From Azadirachta indica (Eukaryota; Streptophyta; Magnoliopsida; Sapindales; Meliaceae), in the NCBI GenBank assembly GCA_022749755.1, contig CM040446.1, forward strand, positions 11,866,367 through 11,930,366: a stretch of DNA of 64,000 bases, given 5' to 3'. Within the stretch, counting starts at the first letter, position 1, and each line of letters starts with the position of its first letter. The notes below the pieces were generated by a model. That model was not told where the DNA came from, made no database searches, and worked only from the letters and a program-made list of their open reading frames with translations. This document shows, one piece after another, positions 50,500-63,500 of this stretch. A program made the translations under genes and the position numbers.

Positions 50500-52870
50500 C
50501 CATTGAATCATGTAGCGTTTGTTGACGTGTTTTTCTCCAATTAAAGTAGGGTGTATTTATTTACTCATCACAGAATGTATTTGGTTTTTGCCAATAGTTT
50601 TGAATGTAAATAACGGAGTATATCATGTCCACAGATGGTCCCAACAGCTGATTTTGAGCTCTTCAGCTTGTTGAGCAACTTTATTGTTGTCAGTGGTGTA
50701 CGTAAATAACTATCGGTGGTTGTGTTTAAATTAACGTTGGAATTGAGACGCTTAATTGTGTAAACTGTAAAGCATACCTTCATCTTAGTATTAAATGTTT
50801 ATTGTCATTTGTCATTTGCCAAGCCAATCCATGACTGCTGCTCTGCAAGCCAATCCAGTTTTGAGGGAACTGAAAAACATCAACATCACTGGATTGCGAT
50901 ATAATGACGCTTCTTCTGGTCCTAACTGTAGCTTCATAATTAGACACACCATCATTTGGTGCACATAAATTTATAACGGACGGCTAATGTAAGTCTACGG
51001 CCGTGAACGGGTAACAAAGCCTTTGCCCGCGAATGGTGACGTCCTCACGTGGGATCAGGTGTCTCGGTTGCGTGGGTCCTGGGCGGCGTCCGTTACGTAA
51101 TGCTTGGGGCCTCAACACGGGCAATGTTTCTGCATCAGGATTCCCACTTACTAAATTGGATTAAAGAATATCAAATGAAATTAGGTCTAAAACCCTTTTG
51201 ATAGAAACCTGATCTCCAAATGGAGATTTTTTTTTTTTTGGTGTGTGTGTGAATATGTATTGGAGAAACCGCAGACCAAGAGTTTGTCGCCTTTATTGAT
51301 AGGATAGTGTTGATTACTTTTTCTTTTTCAAGTTAAATTGGCATAAAAATTATCAATAATAAAAAGAACAAAAATTAAATCAAATAAGCAAAAAATGTTA
51401 GGTAAACATTCTATAATTTTTAGAACGTGAATGTGATATAACATTACTTTTATTTGTTATGTCTTATCTCAAACAAGTAATCAATTCGTTGCAATTACTT
51501 TTAATACAATAAACAATGCTTGCCGACTTGCAGCACTTACCGAGCACCAATTAGTATTATTGCTCGTCCCACACTAGTGACGCGTTTCCTAATTACCTCG
51601 AGATGTTAATATCAATTTAAATTAACCTAAACCTAATACATATTTAATTAATTATTTATATTTTATTGCTTGCACGCTTTGAAATTTAATATGCCCCACT
51701 CACTAACTATTTATCTGTTGAATTATTTTGCAAGGACAAACTCACAACAATTTTTTCTTGTCTTGATTCATGACGGCCAATTATACAATTGCAAGTCTAA
51801 ATTAATAGTCCTTTCTTTTATTTAGCAAGATTAATAAAAAATTGATATCATCTGCCAAATATGATTTGTTATCCTTTCCTCCTAAAATCCCAAAATGTCA
51901 AGTTTTATTAATTTGTTTTCATGTGGCTCTTAATACACCGAAGAGTCAATTTTACTTGCATGGGATGGGATCCTTTTAAACATATTTTATTTTATATATT
52001 TATATATAAATATAAATTTTGTTATGTTCCAATTTTTTCTTAGATTAATTATTTATACCATTCCTAATAATTGTATTTTCTTGTTTGGATATATTAATCA
52101 AATTAATTTTGGATTGTAATAATTATTATCAAATTATTATTTTGATATTTCATGTTGCATTATTTGAGCATCGATATGCTCTCATCACGACTGACGTCGT
52201 TCAAAATGTTTGGATGCATGAGGGCGAAATCTTGCATATAATTAATTATAAGTATTCATTTATCATAAATTTGTTCGTTCATATGAGGACAATATAGTAA
52301 CTTCCCAAGAAGTTTTAGGACAATTACCATCTGACATATTTTAGTGACCTATTGCTGCGTATCCGTCAAATTAACGGTAGTAACTCTTATCATTTCTACC
52401 AACCTTGCCTGATTTATAGTACCAAATGCAATAAAAATATCAGACGGTTGGGATATAATCTTGATTCAACAAAATCAAAACAAAATCAAAATTGACCAAC
52501 AAATCGAAAGGAATTAACAACAAGATTTACCTGTGGATTCCAACACGAAAGCTGCGCATGTATATGGTTTGTAATTTCGGTCGTGTGCATCCTGATGGTC
52601 AGAATCTGAGAAATGCTGAATATAGCGAGCTTCACTGAGGTGGAAGATTTTAATTGGTCACACGAGAGAAGGAGCTTCCAACTATGTGACGTTGATATTT
52701 AGATTTATATTCCCATGCCTGCCAAATATTATAATAATAAATTTTGTTGCAACAAAGATGATTATTCATCAGTCCACCAATTTCATCTAACATCTCTCTT
52801 TCTCTCTGAATTCTTTGTTTTTATTTTTTCCTTTTCTTTTCTGCAACCAATAGAAGCAGAAAGACAACAA
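50500..52870. other. Intergenic stretch before the GGT gene
   Basis: No gene is supported. A GC-richer island near 50980-51120 contains CTCACGTGGGA (a G-box) and CG-rich words. The remainder is AT-rich. The promoter of the gene at 52873 must lie toward the right end, but I see no convincing TATA box. Confidence 0.55.
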
Positions 52871-52872
52871 TC

Positions 52873-55800
52873 ATGAGGCAACATAGCGCAGAAGCTCCAC
52901 TTCTGGGCAGTAATTATTTGTCAGTTCGGGAGAATATAAGTTGGAGCAGACTTCTGCGGTTGCTTCTTGTATTGCTTACAGTATCAAGTTTGTTAATTCT
53001 CTTATACGCTTCAGCAGTTTGAGTTTTTTATTTCAATTTTGATCTTTCTCTGTTTTGTTGAACGTCGAAATTCTCTGATAAATTGGTTTGTCCTTTCTGG
53101 GTTTTTGATGGGTTTATTTAATTCATTTGAGAAAATGAACATCTCACTCCAGTGAAGAAAAGAACATTTTTAACTTCATAGCAACTTTGTGAAATCTGAT
53201 AGTTACTTGAAAAGCTGACGTTCTATGTCTTGATGCTAAAATAATGGTTTCTGTTTTGTATATTTTTGAGGTTGTTCTTGTATTAATCACTTTGTTGAGA
53301 TATCATAATTCTTGAAAAATTTTATTGTCATTTTTATTTTTTAACTTTTTTTTTTTCAGTCAGTTTTATAAGGAAGACACAAGGAATACCAGATCATTAA
53401 ATATCATGTATGCAAATTCGATACCATCCTCCATATTAGCTCCATGAAAATGGAGGACCATTTTAGTTTGACCTTCCTCTGGAACTAGCCTACTGTTGAA
53501 TGGTTGAAATTTAGGTTAAGATTTTACACTCTGCTATTAATAAAATAAATTAACTATATCATTATTCATATTTTGTTATTGGGAGTGTATTTGCAGCTCT
53601 GCAGAGCTGATTTCGTAGTTCAATTTCTGTAGCTAAAAAGTACTGACATTTTGATGTAATTTGTTCATTATTTTTATGGGTGTTAGTATATTCAATTCAG
53701 AGATGGGCATGTTGCTTGATTTCAGTTGTAGGACTCATATCGAGAGACGACTTAGGTGGTCGGGTACGTGGGGGAGGAAATCATTACGATGGAAGCGTCA
53801 AAGTCAATTATGGAGACATCATCGAGTCAGAGAATGGTGTTGTTGCAGCTGATGATGGTCGTTGTTCTGAAATTGGGGCATCAATGCTTAGACAAGGCGG
53901 GCATGCTGTTGATGCTGCAGTGGCAACAACTTTGTGCCTTGGCATTGTTAATCCAATGGGTAGTGGAATAGGAGGTGGAGCATTCATGATTGTTCGATCT
54001 CCGTCAACCTCAGAAACTCTAGCTTTTGACATGAGGGAAACTGCCCCTTTAGCTGCTTCAGAGGTAATTAACTAACTCTTTAGTTCTAGTTGGAGCTTGT
54101 GATTAAATAACTGGTAAGAAAGCAGGTCTAAACAAATCTGTTTCCAATGAATTTGGCTTGTAGTTATCTCAACATTGAGTATTGACAGAATTTTTTTGTT
54201 GCCAAACAGAATATGTATGAAAACAATACTCAAGCCAAGTATGTAGGTGCCCTCTCAATGGGAGTTCCAGGAGAGATAGCCGGTCTTCATGAAGCCTGGT
54301 TGAAATACGGGCGTTTGCCTTGGAGGACTCTATGCCAGCCTGCAATAAAGCTTGCTGGAGACGGTTTTATAGTTGCTCCTTATCTTGGAGGAGGCATAGC
54401 TAAGAGGGCAAATGTGGTGCTCAGTGATCCTGGCTTACGGAAAGTGTATGCACCAAATGGGAAGTTGTTAAAACCAGGTGATAAGTGCTATAATGTTGAA
54501 CTAGCTCGAAGCCTGGAGGCAGTGGCAGAACAAGGGCCACAAGCCTTCTACAATGGAACCGTTGGTGAGAAATTAGTGAAAGATGTGAGACAGGCTGGGG
54601 GGATCTTGACAATGGAGGATTTAAGGAATTACAAGGTTAAAGTAATGGATGCAATGTCTGCAGATGTGATGGGCTACACTATATTTGGAATGCCACCTCC
54701 TTCAAGTGGAACTGTTGGGATGTCTCTGGTGGGTAACCAGTTATCTTTTCACCTCTCTCACATTGTTTCATTGTGTGATTTTAACCAGTTTGATTAATTG
54801 AGGTTTCTGATGAAGATTCAGATGTTCATTGTTGAGGATTACGTAGTTGATGAGCTGATTTTTGGAAAAATAAATGCTTCTTTTGACTCTAGTATGTTGA
54901 TGCTTTTGATTTGATTATAGTGGAAGTGTGTGAAGAGATTTATTCCCGAGTCCAAATGTTTACATGAAACAGGTTCTAAACATATTGCATAGCTACAGAA
55001 GTTTAGATGCTGCAAAAGGAAATCTTGGTCTACATCGACTAGTTGAAGCACTTAAACACATGCTTGCCGCTCGAATGAACTTGGGTGACCCTGATTTTGT
55101 AAACGTGAATCCATTTATTTCTGAAATGCTTTCAAAATCATATGCCAAACAAATTCGGGAAAAAATATTTGATAACACCACATTCCCTCCAGACTACTAC
55201 ATGAACAGGTATGGTAACCTAACCATTTGCTTGATTGAATCTTGATAAATGTAAAAGTTGTCTACCATAATGCAATTTCTTTGAGTCCAGGTGGAGCCAA
55301 CTTAGAGATCATGGAACAAGCCATATATGCATAGTAGATTGTGATAGAAATGCAGTGTCTTTGACAACAACAATCAATCGTGGTTTTGGAGCTCGAATGC
55401 TATCTCTTTCTACAGGTATTGTGCTGAATGATGAGATGGGTGACTTCTCAATACCCACAGAGATATCCTCGGACATGCTGCCACCTGCTCCATCAAATTT
55501 TGTCAGACCAAACAAGAGACCATTGTCTTCCATGACACCACTTATTGTTACCAAGGTACATATACCATATTGCATACCTCTCAGCTTCATTCATTTTCAC
55601 TATTGTTCTGTTGGCAATGGCAGGATAATCAGCTTGCTGGGGTTATCGGTGGTGGTGGAGGAATGTCCATCATTCCAGCAGTAATCCAAGTTTTCATTAA
55701 CCATTTTATCTTAGGGATGGATCCCTTACTTGCAGTCCAGAATCCAAGAGTTTACCACGAGGTTCATAATTGATAGCTTTGGTACAAGTATATATGATCT

Positions 55801-56143
55801 AAAAATCTCTGAAAACATCATCTCATTTGACTTTGATTTCCTGCAGTTGATACCAAATGTTGTTAAGTATGAGAACTGGACTTTGATTGATGGGGATCAC
55901 ATTGAGCTTGCTGAGGACAGAAAGCTTTTCTTGGAAGAGAGGGGCCACAAACTGGAGGCCGAGGCAGGAGGAGCTATTGTTCAACTTGTCGTTCAAACAC
56001 CCCAAAATCCCATGAAGGACAAGGACAATGTAGGCCGAAAATTCAGAAAAGACATTAACGATGCTGCAAAACCACAAGTATTCCATGGAAAGCTTATAGC
56101 CGTGAGCGACCCTAGAAAAGATGGTAGACCAGCAGCCGTTTGA
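52873..56143 (+). CDS. GGT3: Gamma-glutamyltransferase (glutathione hydrolase), vacuolar type
   Basis: Seven exons: 52873-52987, 53726-54063, 54210-54728, 54973-55208, 55291-55555, 55624-55761 and 55847-56143. They sum to 1908 bases (635 residues), close to Arabidopsis At4g29210 (called GGT3 or GGT4). That enzyme removes the gamma-glutamyl group from glutathione and glutathione S-conjugates in the vacuole. The N-terminus (MRQHSAEAPLLG...) is followed by a hydrophobic anchor. Visible functional residues: Arg142 in MRETAPLAA, nucleophile Thr412 in GTSHICIVD (start of the small subunit after autocleavage), Asn432 in TTTIN, Asp454, the SS pair in RPLSSMTP and the GGGGG oxyanion loop. Oddities: NDEMGDF has Gly453 where Asp is usual, and FGARMLSLSTG has Leu442 where Pro is typical. 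The exon 1 donor is uncertain: 52987 gives the best length, but 53016 joined to an upstream acceptor at 53695 also keeps frame. Exons 2-7 are secure. Confidence 0.92.
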
Positions 56144-57172
56144 TTTCTTTCTTGTTTCACACGGAAATATAGACTGTTACTGTTTGGTTGTGATTAGACT
56201 TTTGTATAAAATCAATTGGAGCAATAACAATTGAAATTTGTTTACAATCATCAACAAAAGTAATAGGACAATTAAATCGTTGTCCTTTGTTGAGACTATG
56301 TTTGAGATTAATATCTTATAACTTTGAAATTATAGTTATCATAAGCTGAAATTATTCAAAGTAAAAAGTATAGAAGTGGAACATTATGCAGCAAATATTT
56401 TAGTAACAAAAGTATAACAATCCCAAACTTAAATCACTAAATGTGAGGTAAAATCACCAAATGTAAATAATAAGTATAGAAGTGAAGAAATTTACATTAA
56501 AGATTGAGTAATTATCAAAAACTTTTAACAGTTGAGTTATATGAGCTCGTGTTTAAATAACGCAGCCTGCCCAGATACACAGTATCAAAGTTTTATGAAG
56601 GCAATAAATCAAAATTCAGGTGGTTTATGTAAAAAGTATTTGAACAAAAGGCAAAGTTGTAGAAATCACAGATCTAGTAGCTCAACACAAATGATTCTAA
56701 GTGTTCATCTACCTCTGCAAAACTTTCTAGGACCAGGAAAGTTTAGCTGAATGGTAGCTAAAAATGGGTTGAATATCTCAAACATGCAATTTAGCTAGCT
56801 TTATCTGACGACTTAAACTTGGAGACATAAATGCTGGAAGACATGCAGGACATAATGGGTAGTAAAAACTAATCTAAAAACTAATCATCAGCACTTTGGG
56901 CAGAAACAAAATCGTTGAGCACACTGTATAATCTCCAAAAATGGATTATGTGAATGTCACACAGCTCTATGGAGCACCTGAATCCTAAAAGAAATCCAAA
57001 TGAATCAAGGCACTTCTAAATTAATTCAAAAACTTTATGTTTTCTTGAAACAATACAATCAGCTAGTCAGTTTTAATGATGTTTTAAACTTAATTTTACA
57101 TAGGAACAAACACATACAAGACGCCATCCTGGCATAAATTTCATAGAAAACCATACAGCTCTTAAGATGATT
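56144..57172. other. Convergent intergenic region between GGT and AP4S
   Basis: About 1 kb containing the 3' untranslated regions of two convergent genes. No additional gene is seen. Confidence 0.65.
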
Positions 57173-58292
57173 TCACGATGATTTGTCCATTAGCTGTATT
57201 GGTGTCAGTATGTTGGCCTTGCTTGTCTCTACAATACACCCATTCATGACCATTTCCTCCAGCATAAAATGTGCTTTCTCTAAATGGAACATGATGTCTA
57301 GCTCACACTACAAATTTAAAGTAAACAAGAACTCAATCAGCTTTCTTAAAATTATAAAACAACATAGACCCAAATGAAGGCTGAATCAACAAGTTCACTA
57401 TTTCCAAGCTCAGCCACATGGTTATTTGTTCATAGAAATGAGAGATCTTACCACATTGCCAAAATGACGGTCCATGGTTTCAACTAATAAGTGTATGAAC
57501 TCCAAGATAGCAAGCTCATTCTGCGACATGAAAGAAAGACAGAAAAAACAAATGGATAATCACACATTGAGAAAGAATTGTTTGGCATGTGAGCAAAGAC
57601 TGTCGAACATGCATTGAGATCAACAAAATTAAATATATTGATTAACAATCAATTCCACACATATCATAAACAGCTTCAAACATCAATGAGGATCCTTTCC
57701 TTCAGTTTTCAATTCAAAAGACTAGCGTTTTCAAATTGCTTTCATATTTTTTTCTACCACGATTATCTTGAAACGCAGAACAGTTTTACAAAAAGTCAAA
57801 TAAAGTTCAGAACTTACTTCATCATTGTCAACTCCAACCAAGAAAAACAGCGACGCATAGCGCCTATACACGATTTTGTAGTTGCGATGCTCAACAAAAG
57901 AACACTGCTTTCACATGAATACCCATCCAATTGTTAGATTAAACTATAGCCAACAGACCAAAATTGAAGAAGATTCACTAATTAATATAATTAAACAAAA
58001 CCAATACGCAAATTTTCAGGGCAATCCATAAAATTTGATTTGAGATACAATAGGCGTATAAAAAATTGGAAACCAAATTAGGAGGCGCAGGAGGATCTGA
58101 GAAACGATGATTTGGATGGATGGTAAAGCGAGGGAATCAAGAAAGGCGGACCTGTTGTTCGGCACGTGCGAGGCATTTGCGAACGATTTCGCCCTCGAGC
58201 GCGCGACGTTCTTCAAGAGTGAGCCATTCGTAGTATTGAGCGAGCCGAGTCTGGCCTTGTTTGTTCACCATCAATATGAATCTGATCCCCAT
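57173..58292 (-). CDS. AP4S: AP-4 complex subunit sigma
   Basis: Four exons on the minus strand: 58152-58292, 57818-57904, 57452-57520 and 57173-57307, all GT-AG, encoding 143 residues, the size of Arabidopsis AP4S. The protein is the small chain of the AP-4 adaptor, which acts at the trans-Golgi network and in plants helps sort vacuolar cargo. It begins [20 protein letters not shown] and continues with [41 protein letters not shown] and [16 protein letters not shown]. The EWLTLEERR segment separates it from AP-1 and AP-2 sigma chains. Phase is 0 at every junction and no lesion is seen. The upstream region holds a 110-base tandem duplication. Orientation is convergent with the GGT gene. Confidence 0.96.
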
Positions 58293-58391
58293 CCTTCTAA
58301 TTTCTCGATCCACCAACCTCTCGTCTTCTTCCTCTTCTTCTCCCTCCTCCTCTTCAAATTATACTTTAAGGACCTAAGACTGCGTTTGCCA

Positions 58392-58610
58392 CCGGTTTCC
58401 TTTTTGGGTTAATTTTATATTAGCCCCTTAATATTTTGACAATATCCAAATAACAGTAAACATATGTAAAAGTATTTATCCCCACCCAGAACTCTCAAAC
58501 GCCGGTATCCTTTTTGGGTTAATTTTATATCAGCCCCTTAATATTTTGACAATATCCAAATAACAGTAACATATGTAAAAGTATTTATCCCCACCCAGAA
58601 CTCTCAAACG
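58392..58610. repeat. 110-base tandem duplication upstream of AP4S
   Basis: Copy 1 at 58392-58501 and copy 2 at 58502-58610 are adjacent and almost identical: two substitutions near their left ends (CCGGTTTCC versus CCGGTATCC; TATATTAGCC versus TATATCAGCC) and one missing A (CAGTAAAC versus CAGTAAC). The array starts 100 bases upstream of the AP4S ATG, so it probably lies in the promoter or 5' leader. Confidence 0.95.
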
Positions 58611-58619
58611 CACAAGTTA

Positions 58620-60556
58620 AATTTAACTATGAAAGGAGTAATTTACTCTTGTATTTTCTAATGACTGAGAAAAACACTATTAAAAACAACTTTTTAGTTT
58701 CTAACCATTTACAATTTTCTTATACCATAATATTTTCATCAATTTCTTTTCTTATTTTCTTCTGTTCTTTGATCAATATAGGATTATTTTAACTTAAAAA
58801 ATAATTTGTAATTGTCGTATTTTAAAAAGTAAACAATTGTGAAGAAAAATATTTTAGTTTCGGTAAATTACAGCATTGAAAGAGTTAAAAATTTTAAAAA
58901 CAGAATATATATGTGTTTGATAAATTTAATATTGAAGTTGTATAATAACCATAATAGTCCACAAGATTTATGAATAATACATAATTATTTTTTTGTTAAA
59001 GTGATGGGTTATTATAAAAATTTTTAAAAATTGCATTAAATGTAATTATAAATTATTTATAAAAATTATTGTTATACGTATTAAATTATGAAATTAGTAA
59101 TTAACGGCTTAAATGGTTTTACTTATACTCATCACAAATTTAATAAAAAATTATTAAATAAGTTGTTTAATACTTTTTATCAATAATTCTAAATGTGTCT
59201 TTACCTTATTTGTCTAATTTTTTTTCATTCCTCCTCAAATTTTAATTAACTTAAAGTATCACTCATTTACTAATCAACTTTTTACCCTCTAAATAAAGGA
59301 TAAGAGTTCAACTCTTTCCAAATATAATATAAAAGTCATCATGAAACTAGATTTTACCCGAATCAGATATAAACTTATAAAAAACTCTAAAATTTACTTA
59401 AATTAATTGTTCATCTAAATTAAGTGTAGACTTTTAAAAAACTTTATATGTCGCTCAAATTAAGTGTGCTTTTATAAGACAGTGATAAAGACTTTAAATA
59501 CTTTCACCATAATTAAGTGCACTTGTACTTTTGGAAGACTTGTAATATTAAGTATAAACTTTTGAAAGACTCTAGATTTTGCTCAAATTAAGTGTACTTT
59601 TAAGAAACTCTTGATAAAAACTCTGAATATTCTATATTTTGTCCAAATTAAATATACTTTAAGAAGACTCTTGATTTCTATTAAATTTTTAATATAATAT
59701 TATAGACACTAATTACTTTTATTAAAAACATTACAATAGCTACGAGCTGAGATGAGATTTGGACAAATATTAAAGAAAATATGATAAAAGAGAGAGAAAT
59801 GAATTTGAAATTGAATGTATATAAAATTAATTTCAAAATTAGTTAATATTTTATCGTTGTATCGAATTTGAAACGAAAGGTGAACAACGGTGCATTTTAA
59901 ATGGTTAAAAGATGGTATACTGTAATAATTAACGGAAGATGCTAACAGTTGGGCGAGGTTACATAAAATTAAGCCTTCTTTTACTTCTAATTTAAAAAAA
60001 AAAAAAAAAAAAACACTTCAAAAGAAGTTGGCTTTAAAAATATAAATTAACGTAATGGTATGTAAAACTCAACTATTAAAATAAAAAGTAACAAGACAAA
60101 ATTATGTATTTTTTAAATATAAGTTCCAAAAATTGTAAAACTAGTCCAGTTAAAAGTTGGAAATTTCGAAAAACAAATAGTGTTGTCATTCTTCAATTTT
60201 GAGAAAAGAATCATAATTCCACATATTAAGGAATAAGATTTCTCTCTTTTTATTACTAAAAGAAATCATTTATTTGTTTTATTCCGTTCCTCCCTATTAC
60301 CTTTGTCTAAACACGCACTAAAATCATAAATTACAAACTTCCCAAATAACAGTGTCTTTATAACTACATACGATCAAAGTGCATAGTAAGAATATATAAA
60401 TATCAAAATACAGATGATCTAAATTTTCTTCATGCATCATAACAAAACTGAAGAAAACAATCAAATTGATCCGCTGGTGTGGGAGGAACACTCAGTAAAG
60501 GTAGGCTGAGCAATAATGGTAAATAATGTACACAACTTTTGTGATACCAGTTTCAA
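58620..60556. other. AT-rich intergenic stretch between AP4S and PFK
   Basis: No gene is supported. It contains the degenerate repeat array listed at 59410-59670 and an A-run near 59995-60013. The right end probably includes the 3' untranslated region of the phosphofructokinase gene. Confidence 0.6.
59410..59670. repeat. Degenerate tandem array, about six units
   Basis: A motif close to CAAATTAAGTGTACTTTTAA, followed by R-AAGACTCT, recurs near 59415, 59454, 59508, 59545, 59584 and 59641 with irregular spacing of about 35-60 bases and many substitutions. No coding frame runs through it. Confidence 0.6.
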
Positions 60557-63500
60557 TCACTTGTCAATAATCTGCTCTTTGTTCACTAAATTGTCATCAG
60601 CAGAATTCTGTTTCTCTAACAGCAGGGTTGGTGGTCCTCTCTCCTTCTTGTCTTCAATAACATCTTTAGTTCTCAAAAAGCTCGGTTGGTTTGTTGAAGC
60701 CAGGAGTCTTGCCCACATCCTATCAGTAATCACAACCTGGTTCTGTTTCTCAATGATTCGCTGCAAACAAACAGTTTAAAACTAATCAGAGGAAGAAAAT
60801 AAATGTTTACTTCCGTGAAAAGGTGCAAGAGGAAAGAGAAAATGGAGCATTGTTCTGCAAAACCAACAGATATGTGGTATTATGTATGAACTCACATAGA
60901 AGGGTATGTAAGTTTGTCTGCCATTGACAAGACCGCTTGTAAAACCAGTGTACCCAGCCATTGCTCCATGCACACAACTTTGAGCAAGAAGTGTGCAATA
61001 CACATTATCGGATGCATTACTTGGAATGGCACGAATCATGTATGTAGGATCTGCCCGACAACACAGGGCAATGGTTAAACACACCAGCAAATAACCTTCC
61101 ATGTGTCAAAATGTTTTATGAAATTAGGACAAGTACAAAGTAGCAACCTATATATTTAAGATTGATGACCATCTTTCTCTGCTTTGAAAAATAATCCTGC
61201 AAGAAACCAGAATGGGATCTATAAGATTGTCTGCAAGTATTTCTCTTTGCGTATATTAAAACAAACTGACATATAAGAAAATGCAAATTGGCCTTATAAC
61301 TGGAGCCTTGAGAGTAGCATGAATTAGACCCCGGACGTCAAAAGTTACATAGAATGTAATAATATGTTCTTCCGTATAAAAAGATGGGAAAAGAATCAGA
61401 ATAATGATGATAGGAAAACTCATTTTTAGTTGATATTAACAAAAACGGATTGCAGAGAGAAAGAAAGAGACACATAGGGAATTAGAGAAATCACCTTGAT
61501 CTTCTGTGATATCCACAGCCCAACATCTTGGAGGAGCCTGTTTCCTGAAGCATCCTGCAGGGCTGATGACTGCATGCTCTCAGCAACCAGGTCCTGTCCA
61601 GCACCTTCAGCAATCACAATAACCATGTGCCCCATTTCTCTCAGTCGTGTCTCAACATATTCAAAAAGTCCACCAGGCCCCTCGAGATAAAAAGGTGACT
61701 CAGGGATCAAGCAAAGATCCACATCTCGGCTAGCAAGGGTAGCATGCATTGCAATAAACCCTGCAAAACTTATCAAGTTCAGTTTCCTAGAATAAAATAT
61801 ATTAAATTTGGCTTTCAATTATGGAAAAATCTACATAAAATTAGCACATCGGGAAAGCAGAGGAAAACTCCATCCATAATCCTTAAACATTGTTAGGAAG
61901 TTAAATAGGAAAGAGACATGGCTTCTTTAAAGCCTCTTAAATTTATGAAAGCTTCAATAAGGAGGAAGTAAATTTATCAGTAAGAAAACTAAAGTATTTA
62001 GGCATTTACTTATGTGCACTAACAAATATATTTAGCAAGAGTCAAATAACAGCCCCACTGAGATATTAACGAAATCTATGACCAATGTAGACAGCAAACG
62101 GAACTGAGACAGACCAATCAAGAACAATTATATTATATAAACCCTCTATGTTTTCCAGTCAAATAACTTTGATTTGAGAGCCATTAGACATGTCATACAA
62201 AACTTTTTACATTCATTGCTAAAAAACACAGGCGATTGCAGTAAGAAGATGTTTTCACAGCTAATTTCCAAAATGGTGTGTTGCCAATCTTAATGACCTA
62301 CAGTTAAATGATCTCCTTGAGTATAAGAAGATCTTAATACAACTGAACGCAAATATAAACATGGATATTGAGGATTGAAAACAGGAGCGTACCACTGTAG
62401 CGACCCATCAACTTCACAACTCCAATGCCATTCTCAACACTTTCAGCTTCAACATGTGCTGCATTGATAGCACGTTGAGCTTCCTCAACAGCAGTGTCAA
62501 AGCCAAAGGACTTGTCAATAACCTGTGATGCAATAAACGAAATTAATAATTCAAAAAACTTTGAGATATGGCGTGGCATATTTAACCGAGCAACATTTTA
62601 GCACTTGGACGAGCCAAGAGACATACTGGAATGTCATTATCAATGGTTTTGGGGATTCCAGCAACTACAACTTTGAGCCCGCGTCTTCTAATTTCCTGCA
62701 GAAAGAAAAAGTAAATTTTCCGAGATCAATAATTTGTAATCATGTTAAATCACTTCAACTATGAAATTAATACTCTTGGTCAGACCAATAAAAGGATGGA
62801 ACATATAACAGCCAGCAAGGTCCTAAAGAAAAATAGCAAGGAACATAGCAGTTTATAATACCAATTCCTACTAATATTCTACAAAATGAAAAGTACCTCA
62901 AATATAACTGATGCTCCTTTCTGAGTTCCATCACCTCCAATTATGTAAACCTGATTTGCCATATAACATAATGTCAACATCCCTTGTTCACATAGGTGTA
63001 CTCTCTAGCTCATAAAGAGTGCACATGAGTCACTTATAAAAAATTCCAAGATGAATTAAACTTCCACAGACCTGATTGATTCCCCGGTCTTGAATGCTGT
63101 CAACTATCTTTGAGGTGTCGTGGCCGCCTCGTGAAGTACCAAGGATGGTTCCACCACGTTTATGGATATCATTCACATTCTTAGGTGTTAAAGGAATTGT
63201 ATTTTTAGCATAAAAGCCCCTGTATCCTCCCTACAGAATCAATTACCTCATCAGTTGACAAGAGAACAAATGATGGAGATCAAGAACCACTTACAATTAG
63301 GAAAAATCAGTAGAATCAAACTGTAACTCTTCTTTAATTTCCAACTCATTAATTCAGCATTGTTGAAGTTTTGTTCTTCACAAGAAAAAAAAAATGTTAA
63401 AAAAATTTTCCTAAGCCAGGATAAGGATTCCATGACATTGCTTAGGCAGCAGGTAGGTCGACACATTTACTTGTGCAGGTACACTAGTACATATCTGTAC

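Noticed and set aside
53661..53971. Alternate frames over exon 2 of the GGT gene
   Set aside because: Only the frame running through VVAADDGRCSEIGAS matches the GGT family; the others are shadows.
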